64,000 bases of DNA from Aneurinibacillus sp. (GTDB lineage: Bacteria; Bacillota; UBA5301; DYFA01). Position numbers and translations under genes: made by a program. Location of the stretch: positions 59,330-123,329 of the forward strand of contig DYFA01000061.1 in the NCBI GenBank assembly GCA_020725425.1. The letters run 5' to 3'. Positions 58,576-64,000 of this stretch are shown piece after piece (position 1 is the stretch's first letter; every line of letters begins with the position of its first letter). The notes beneath the pieces were generated by a model that was given only the letters and a program-made list of their open reading frames with translations, was not told the DNA's origin and made no database searches.

Positions 58576-60044
58576 TGCACACCCGGTACCTCGCCCCCGA
58601 ACTGATCCTGGCGGTCACGGCCCTGCTGCTCCTGCTCCTGAAGGTGACAGGAAGGCGCCTCCCCGGACTCACCGCCTTCGCCTCCCTCTCTCTCCTCCTG
58701 GCCGGCTGGGCGCTCTGGCCGCTCCACGAGGAGAACCTCTCTTTCCTAGGCGGGACGTTTCTCCTGGACCCCCTGGCGTTCTACTTCAAGGCGCTCTTCC
58801 TCGGGACGGCGCTGCTCGCGTTCTGGGGGGCGGCCGGGTGGGTGCGGCGGAACCCCGAGACAGCCCCCGACTTCCACGCCCTCCTGCTTCTGGAGACGGC
58901 GGCCCTCATGCTGATGGTCTCGGCCGGGGAACTGATCTCCCTCTACCTGGCGCTCGAGGCCTCCGTCGTCACCTTCTTCACCCTGGCCGGCCTGCAACCG
59001 GAGCGGCCCGGCTCGCTCGAGGCGACACTGAAGTACGTGCTTTCGGCAGGTGTCTCGGCGGCCTTCCTCCTGTATGGAATGAGCTTCCTCTACGGCTTCA
59101 CCGGCACCACCAACCTGGAGGAGATCGGGGTGAGGCTCGGCGCCACCGCCTGGTCGCCGCTTCTCCTGCTCGCCGGCCTTTTTCTCTTGACCGGGTTCGG
59201 GTTCAAGCTGGCGATAGTGCCGTTCCACTTCTGGTCGCCGGATGTGTACGAGGCGGCGCCGACGCCGGTCGTGGCCTATCTCGCCGTCGCCTCGAAGGCC
59301 GCCGGGTTCGCCGTCGCCCTGCGGGTCTTCACCGTCGCCCTCGGCGCCCTGGCCGCGGGCTGGTCTTTCGTCTTTGCGGTGGTGGCGGCGGCGACGATCG
59401 TCTTCGGAAACTTGGCGGCGATTCCCCAGACCGATCTAAAGCGGCTTCTGGCCTATTCGAGCATCTCCCAGGCGGGATACCTGCTTCTGGGCCTTGCCGC
59501 CATGAGCCGGCCCGGCCTCTCCTCGGCCCTGTTTTACGCCGCCCTGTACACCCTCTCCAACCTCACCGCCTTCTTCGTAGTGGCGGCCTGGGAGGAGGCC
59601 TCCGGCCGGACCGACCTGGCCGGCTTCGGGGGACTGGCCCGCCGGGCGCCGTTCCTCGCCGCCGCCCTGCTCATCGCCCTCCTGTCCCTCGGAGGCATCC
59701 CCCCGCTCGCCGGGTTCATCGGCAAGCTGACTCTCTTCATGGCGGTGGTCGACGCGGGGCAGGTGTGGCTGGCGCTGATCGGCGCCGCGCTGAGTGTCGT
59801 CTCCGTCTACTACTACCTCAACGTGGCGCGGGTGATGTATGTAGAGCCGCCTGCCGCCCTGGCCGCCCCCGGCAGCCCCGCTCCGGCTCCGGCAGAACAA
59901 ACCAGTCCAGCCATCCTGGCCGGGGTTGCTCCCACCACCCTCCTGGCAATCGCCCTCTCCCTCCTGGGCACGCTACTCTTGGGCGTCTATCCGACGTGGC
60001 TCCTGCGGGCGGCCGACTGGGCAGCCCGCCTCTTCTGGGGATGA
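58575..60044 (+). CDS. nuoN: NADH-quinone oxidoreductase subunit N
   Basis: GFGFKLAIVPFHFWSPDVYEAAPTPVVAYLAVASKAAGFAV. Confidence 0.94.
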   Translation: MHTRYLAPELILAVTALLLLLLKVTGRRLPGLTAFASLSLLLAGWALWPLHEENLSFLGGTFLLDPLAFYFKALFLGTALLAFWGAAGWVRRNPETAPDFHALLLLETAALMLMVSAGELISLYLALEASVVTFFTLAGLQPERPGSLEATLKYVLSAGVSAAFLLYGMSFLYGFTGTTNLEEIGVRLGATAWSPLLLLAGLFLLTGFGFKLAIVPFHFWSPDVYEAAPTPVVAYLAVASKAAGFAVALRVFTVALGALAAGWSFVFAVVAAATIVFGNLAAIPQTDLKRLLAYSSISQAGYLLLGLAAMSRPGLSSALFYAALYTLSNLTAFFVVAAWEEASGRTDLAGFGGLARRAPFLAAALLIALLSLGGIPPLAGFIGKLTLFMAVVDAGQVWLALIGAALSVVSVYYYLNVARVMYVEPPAALAAPGSPAPAPAEQTSPAILAGVAPTTLLAIALSLLGTLLLGVYPTWLLRAADWAARLFWG

Positions 60045-60066
60045 GTTCCGGTCAAGGAGGTTGCAC

Positions 60067-60558
60067 GTGCGGGACGAACTGCGGACCGTGATCTCTCTGG
60101 CGCTCTCCCGGGACGGCTTCCGACAGATCCTGCGGGGCTCGCTCTTCCACGCCGAGGCGCTGTTCACCCAGGCGCTCTCGCTGGACGAGGACAACGCCTA
60201 CGCCCGGCTGGGGCTGGCCGAGGTGACCGCCTGCCGGGAGCAACTGGCGGCCGCCCTGCCGAAGTACCGGGAGGCCATCGAGCGGGCGCGCCCCGAAGAC
60301 CGGACGCAGTTTCTCGAAGCGTTCGTGGCGGCGCTGGTCCGGGCAGCCGTCAAGGCCCGGGACGAGGGGCGAAACAGCCGGGCTGAGCGCTACTTCCGCG
60401 AGGCGCTCCTCTTGACCTCCAACGACACCCTCCGCCTGGCCTGCCATGAGGCGTTGGCCGCCATCTGCGCCGACTCAGGCAGGAAGGAGGCGGCGGCCTG
60501 GCACTTCTCCCAGGCCCTCTCCGGTCTAGATCCTCTCGAACCCGAGCTTGATCCTTAG
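60067..60558 (+). CDS. TPR-like protein
   Basis: AEALFTQALSLDEDNAYARLGLAEVTACREQLAAALPKYREAIERA. Confidence 0.65.
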   Translation: MRDELRTVISLALSRDGFRQILRGSLFHAEALFTQALSLDEDNAYARLGLAEVTACREQLAAALPKYREAIERARPEDRTQFLEAFVAALVRAAVKARDEGRNSRAERYFREALLLTSNDTLRLACHEALAAICADSGRKEAAAWHFSQALSGLDPLEPELDP

Positions 60559-60657
60559 CTCCTCCTGGTCCCCCCTATCATTGCCGGAGCCCGGGGGTTC
60601 CGCAGCGTCGCGGTATTTTTGTCAGGCCGTTGCCTTTCCAGGAGGAAAGATGAAGGT

Positions 60658-60698
60658 TTTGTCGAAGAATTGGCAAAACAGGAGCTCTACTTGTCGAT
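60658..60698 (+). promoter_or_regulatory. Candidate Spo0A (0A) boxes
   Basis: TTTGTCGAA at 60658-60666 and TTGTCGAT at 60691-60698. Confidence 0.4.
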
Positions 60699-60739
60699 AG
60701 AACGCGTATACTGGCTGTGACGGGGGGTGGTCGGTGAGC

Positions 60740-60916
60740 ATGCCGAGAAGATGCCTAATCTGTGGCAAGCCCGAACCCGCTGAACCCTTGGAGCCGGGGG
60801 AGGAGAGGCCCCGCGGGCGCGGCAAGCGCAACAAGCGCCCTTACGTCTGTGAGATCTGCAAAGCCAGAGTCCAGTACGAAGCTAAAGAAGGACAAAAGCT
60901 GCCGAAACCGATGTAA
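60740..60916 (+). CDS. Small zinc-ribbon protein (DUF2197-like)
   Basis: MPRRCLICGKPEP...RPYVCEICKARVQYEAKEGQK. Confidence 0.75.
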   Translation: MPRRCLICGKPEPAEPLEPGEERPRGRGKRNKRPYVCEICKARVQYEAKEGQKLPKPM

Positions 60917-60946
60917 CTCTTTTTGAAGTGAATCCACTGCAAGCAG

Positions 60947-60972
60947 CCTGCTAGAGCGCTAGCAGGTTTTTT
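60947..60972 (+). terminator. Rho-independent terminator
   Basis: CCTGCTAG-AGCG-CTAGCAGG-TTTTTT. Confidence 0.85.
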
Positions 60973-61019
60973 CAGCCGCATTCGTGAACGCCTTCACAAG
61001 CTGCGAGGAGGGGGTTGCT

Positions 61020-61376
61020 GTGGGGAATGCTCAGGAAAAGGCCGAGCGGGGCGCGCCTCTTGGCCACCCGGTGGCCCGAGTGGTGACCGCGGGGGACATC
61101 AGTTCCCAGCTGCGCCAAGAGGCCGCCGCCAAGATCCGGAAACTGGTCGGTGACGCCGTGGAAGTGGTGTTTGAAGTCGACCCGGCCATCATCGGCGGAA
61201 TGGTGGTCCACCTGCCCGACCGGGTGATCGACCTGAGCCTGGCCGGCCGGTTCCGGAGTTACGGCCGGGCGGTTCAGGAGATCATCGGGAGCCATCTTCA
61301 AGCTCTGGAAGGCTGGGCCAGAGCCGAGGGGTCTCCGGCGCTCAGCGTTGCGGGGCTGGCGGCAGGAAAGGAGTAG
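61020..61376 (+). CDS. Orphan F1-delta (AtpH/OSCP) C-terminal-domain-like protein, copy 1
   Basis: VTAGDISSQLRQEAAAKIRKLVGDAVEVVFEVDPAIIGGMVVHLPDRVIDLSLAGRF. Confidence 0.65.
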   Translation: MGNAQEKAERGAPLGHPVARVVTAGDISSQLRQEAAAKIRKLVGDAVEVVFEVDPAIIGGMVVHLPDRVIDLSLAGRFRSYGRAVQEIIGSHLQALEGWARAEGSPALSVAGLAAGKE

Positions 61377-61382
61377 AGCGGC

Positions 61383-61892
61383 ATGGAGAACTGGCGGCGT
61401 CACATTGCCAAAGCCGAGGGCGTCACCGCAACCGTTCCGGAGTTGGCGGAGATGCGCCCGCTTTACCGGTCGGACCTGCGGGTGACGGTCCGCAGCGTCG
61501 AGCCGCTCTCTCCGGAGATCGTCAAGGCGATCGCCGACAAAGTGCGGCGGGCTTATCAGCGGGAGGTCCTGATCGAAGTCGAGCTCGATCCCTCCCTGCT
61601 CGGCGGGCTGGTGGTCATGATCGGCCACCGGGTCATCGACATGAGCCTGGCGACCCACCTGCGACGGATGTCCGCCCAGATCGCGCAACGCCTCGAGGAC
61701 GTGGTCAAGGAACTCGATCAGACCTGGGAGAGGCGCCTGAACACCCGGATGGAGGAGTTCGTGGCGGACATGCGCCGGCGGGTGCTTGAGCTCCCGGCGA
61801 GCGAGCCCGCCCCGTCGGCTGCCCGCGAGGTCGGCCTGAGCGCCGTTCCCGAGTCCGCCGAGGTCCTGGCGGCGGCTCCGGCCGAGACCTGA
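61383..61892 (+). CDS. Orphan F1-delta (AtpH/OSCP) C-terminal-domain-like protein, copy 2
   Basis: VRSVEPLSPEIVKAIADKVRRAYQREVLIEVELDPSLLGGLVVMIGHRVIDMSLATHLRRM. Confidence 0.68.
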   Translation: MENWRRHIAKAEGVTATVPELAEMRPLYRSDLRVTVRSVEPLSPEIVKAIADKVRRAYQREVLIEVELDPSLLGGLVVMIGHRVIDMSLATHLRRMSAQIAQRLEDVVKELDQTWERRLNTRMEEFVADMRRRVLELPASEPAPSAAREVGLSAVPESAEVLAAAPAET

Positions 61893-61926
61893 GCGCCGCG
61901 GCGTCACGCGACGGCGGGCCCGGCGG

Positions 61927-61955
61927 TTGACGGCCCCTCCCGGCGGTAGTATAAT
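61927..61955 (+). promoter_or_regulatory. tRNA-Thr promoter TTGACG-N17-TATAAT
   Basis: Directly upstream of tRNA-Thr. Confidence 0.65.
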
Positions 61956-61995
61956 TAGGACTCGACAGCGCGGCGGTCTGCGTCTTTCCGCCTTG

Positions 61996-62071
61996 GCCGA
62001 TGTAGCTCAGCCGGTAGAGCAGCGCACTCGTAATGCGCAGGTCGTCGGTTCGAGTCCGACCATCGGCTCCA
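61996..62071 (+). tRNA. tRNA-Thr(CGT)
   Basis: Anticodon stem-loop CGCA-CTCGTAA-TGCG; encoded CCA. Confidence 0.95.
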
Positions 62072-62121
62072 GGTTTAGCAGGGGTTTCGGGAGCAGTGAG
62101 AGCACCCGGAACCCTTTTCTG

Positions 62122-62766
62122 TTATCGCAGCTCGAACTGGACCCGCACGACCTTCCCGATGATCTTCACCTGGCGCCGGGGGACCACAGCCGGGCGGAGC
62201 ATGGGATTCTCGGGCTGGAGCAGCCACTTGCCGTTGGTCCGGTGGAGCCGTCTCAGAATGGCCTCGTCGTCGTTCCCTACGAGCACTACGGCGATGTCTC
62301 CGTCCTCCACCTCCGGCTGCTTCCGGACGAGCACCAGGTCTCCGCCGTGGATGCGGGCGCCGGTCATGGCGTCACCCTTGACCCGCAGGAAGAAGTACTC
62401 TCCGTCCTGGACGTCCTCAGCGGGGACGGAAACGTGGCCTTCCACGCTATCGGCGGCAGGAACCGGCTCGCCGGCCCGGATCGCTCCGACCACGGGAAGG
62501 CGGAGCATCTCGTTCGGCGCGCCTGGAGAAGGGTAGCTGACGGGGGATTCGGCCGTCTGCCACGGGTCGCTCCGGCCGAGCAGGTAATCGAGGCTGACCC
62601 CGAAGTAATCGGCGAGCCTCTGAACCGCGGACATCTCCGGCGTCCGGTGGCCGGTTTCCCAGGAAGCCAGGGTGTTGCGCGAAATCCCCAGCGCGTCGGC
62701 CAGCTCCTTCTGCAGCAGCTGTCGCCCCTCCCGCAGTTCCTTTAGTCTTTTGCCAAGAACGGACAT
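62122..62766 (-). CDS. XRE HTH plus S24/LexA-like repressor with degenerate catalytic dyad
   Basis: LLQKELADALGISRNTLASWETGHRTPEM; VKGDAMTGARI (Ser to Ala); EAILRRL at the Lys position. Confidence 0.88.
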   Translation of the reverse strand: MSVLGKRLKELREGRQLLQKELADALGISRNTLASWETGHRTPEMSAVQRLADYFGVSLDYLLGRSDPWQTAESPVSYPSPGAPNEMLRLPVVGAIRAGEPVPAADSVEGHVSVPAEDVQDGEYFFLRVKGDAMTGARIHGGDLVLVRKQPEVEDGDIAVVLVGNDDEAILRRLHRTNGKWLLQPENPMLRPAVVPRRQVKIIGKVVRVQFELR

Positions 62767-62807
62767 GCTCCCTGCTCCTTCTCTCCCAGCCAAATTCTAT
62801 AGTACAC

Positions 62808-62889
62808 TGTTGCAGCCGGCAACATATGTTGCATGCCGTCAACAAATTCGGGATAACCCCTTGACCTGTTGCCTCATGCAACATATAAT
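62808..62889. promoter_or_regulatory. Divergent promoter/operator region
   Basis: TGTTGC-N5-GCAACA at 62808-62824 and 62867-62883, degenerate copy 62827-62844; TTGACC-N17-TATAAT 62861-62889. Confidence 0.75.
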
Positions 62890-62935
62890 GGCAGTGAAGG
62901 TTTTTCCTGGATAGCCCTCAGGAGGAGGTCGACCT

Positions 62936-63202
62936 GTGCGGAAGGCACTGATTGAGACCCGCCGACGAGCGGGCCTTTCCCAAAAGGACGTGGCGGAAGC
63001 GGTCGGCATCTCCAGGTCGTTCTACACGTTGATCGAGCGAGGGACGCGCAATCCGTCGTTGCCTGTGGCATTGCGCATAGCCAGGTTCTTCGGCGCCGAT
63101 ACCAGGCAACTGTTCTGTCAGTCGGCGGCGCGCCCGGCGCCGCCGCAACACCGGGACCCGTCGGGCGCGCCGGTGCGCAACAGCCGGGCGGAGGACCGGT
63201 GA
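62936..63202 (+). CDS. XRE-family HTH regulator
   Basis: RKALIETRRRAGLSQKDVAEAVGISRSFYTLIERGTRNPSLPVALRIARFFGAD. Confidence 0.85.
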   Translation: MRKALIETRRRAGLSQKDVAEAVGISRSFYTLIERGTRNPSLPVALRIARFFGADTRQLFCQSAARPAPPQHRDPSGAPVRNSRAEDR

Positions 63203-63209
63203 AGTCTTT

Positions 63210-63437
63210 ATGGCGGAAGACCTGAAGGAGCTTGAACAGCTCCGCCAGAAGCTCAACCTGTTGCTGGACCGCCTGGACAAACTTAACGATCCGGAAGTAG
63301 TTCAATTGGCGCAGCAACTCGACCGGCTGATCATTGAGGAGATGAGAAAGAACCTGCCGGAAGACGGAATCCAGGAGGCCCCCTCTTCCGATCGCCCGGC
63401 GCCGGAGGAGACTACTGCGGTGTTGTGGCGGGAGTAG
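63210..63437 (+). CDS. Spo0E-like regulatory phosphatase candidate
   Basis: LRQKLNLLLDRLDKLNDPEVVQLAQQLDRLIIEEM (SQxLDxLI-like). Confidence 0.6.
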   Translation: MAEDLKELEQLRQKLNLLLDRLDKLNDPEVVQLAQQLDRLIIEEMRKNLPEDGIQEAPSSDRPAPEETTAVLWRE

Positions 63438-63640
63438 TCCCTTGCCCACCCTGTGATCCCACCTCTGACTTCGTGCCAAATCCCGCGAGCCATTTCGTCC
63501 CTTTCGCGGCCACCATGTGTCCGAAAATTGACAATCGCTGTCCGAGAAGAGACAACATGCAGTATGCGGCAGGGTTCGCGGTTTGATGGGAATATTGGCA
63601 TAATTGCGAGTCCTGAAGACCGCGAAAGGAGCGAGACGGG

Positions 63641-64000
63641 ATGGATGAGCGGGGCGAAAGGCAGTCGGAGACGAGAGAGGTCTCGCGTCGAGAGTTTCTG
63701 AAGCTGGCCAGCGCCTTCGCCGTGGGGTTGGGCCTGGGCGATGCGCTGCCGCGCCTTCTGTACCTGGGCGAGGGGATGGTGGCGATCCCGGCGTCCGGCG
63801 GGTACCTCCTGGTGGACACCAAGAAGTGCGCCGGCTGTGTTTCGTGTATGCTGGCTTGTTCCCTGGTGCACGAGGGGAAGGAGAACCTGTCGCTGTCGCG
63901 GATCCAGGTTTTGCAGAACCCGTTCGGGCGGTATCCGGAGGACGTGAGCCAGGAGCAGTGTCGGCAGTGCAGCTACCCGGCGTGCGTGGAGGCGTGCCCG
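63641..64000 (+). CDS. TAT-signal 4Fe-4S ferredoxin-type oxidoreductase subunit (truncated by window end)
   Basis: SRREFLKLASAFAVGLGLG; CAGCVSCMLACSLVHEG...CRQCSYPACVEACP. Confidence 0.85.
   Translation, partial: MDERGERQSETREVSRREFLKLASAFAVGLGLGDALPRLLYLGEGMVAIPASGGYLLVDTKKCAGCVSCMLACSLVHEGKENLSLSRIQVLQNPFGRYPEDVSQEQCRQCSYPACVEACP

Noticed and set aside
63590-63612. TTGGCATAATTGC as a sigma-54 promoter before the Fe-S subunit
   Set aside because: GG to GC spacing is too short for the -24/-12 consensus.

Overview
High-GC, spore-former-like (Firmicutes/Clostridia-type, inferred from gene content) chromosomal window. Housekeeping content: prs, pstS, a nucleoside-type (BMP/ABC) transporter operon, a GGDEF protein, dnaB, yabE-rsmA, ykuK, amidase, veg, purA, four tRNAs, a nine-gene A/V-type ATPase operon, a metal ABC transporter, and an 11-subunit Complex I operon without nuoEFG. 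Most notable observations: (1) a ~7.5 kb integrative element at tRNA-Val(CAC) with 46-bp direct repeats, duplicated tandem 11-mers near each end (putative integrase arm sites), integrase, excisionase, RepA-like ATPase with an iteron-like inverted repeat inside the gene, and a P27 small terminase without capsid or large terminase (phage-satellite/PICI-like layout); (2) a short stem-loop element found in frame in five places across four unrelated proteins, with compensatory stem changes, encoding a G(E)A-SAAQPGQA-AP-like peptide; (3) an F0-only ATPase operon (atpZ-B-E-F) ended by a terminator, plus two orphan proteins resembling the F1-delta C-terminal domain 33 kb away, alongside a complete A/V-ATPase whose K subunit has the Na+-site residues; (4) a lambda-like divergent switch with an S24 repressor lacking Ser/Lys catalytic residues, facing an XRE plus Spo0E-like pair, with an operator filling the -35/-10 spacer; (5) two structured intergenic RNA/element candidates, and group II intron and IS1182-type remnants. 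All family calls are by eye; no searches were run.
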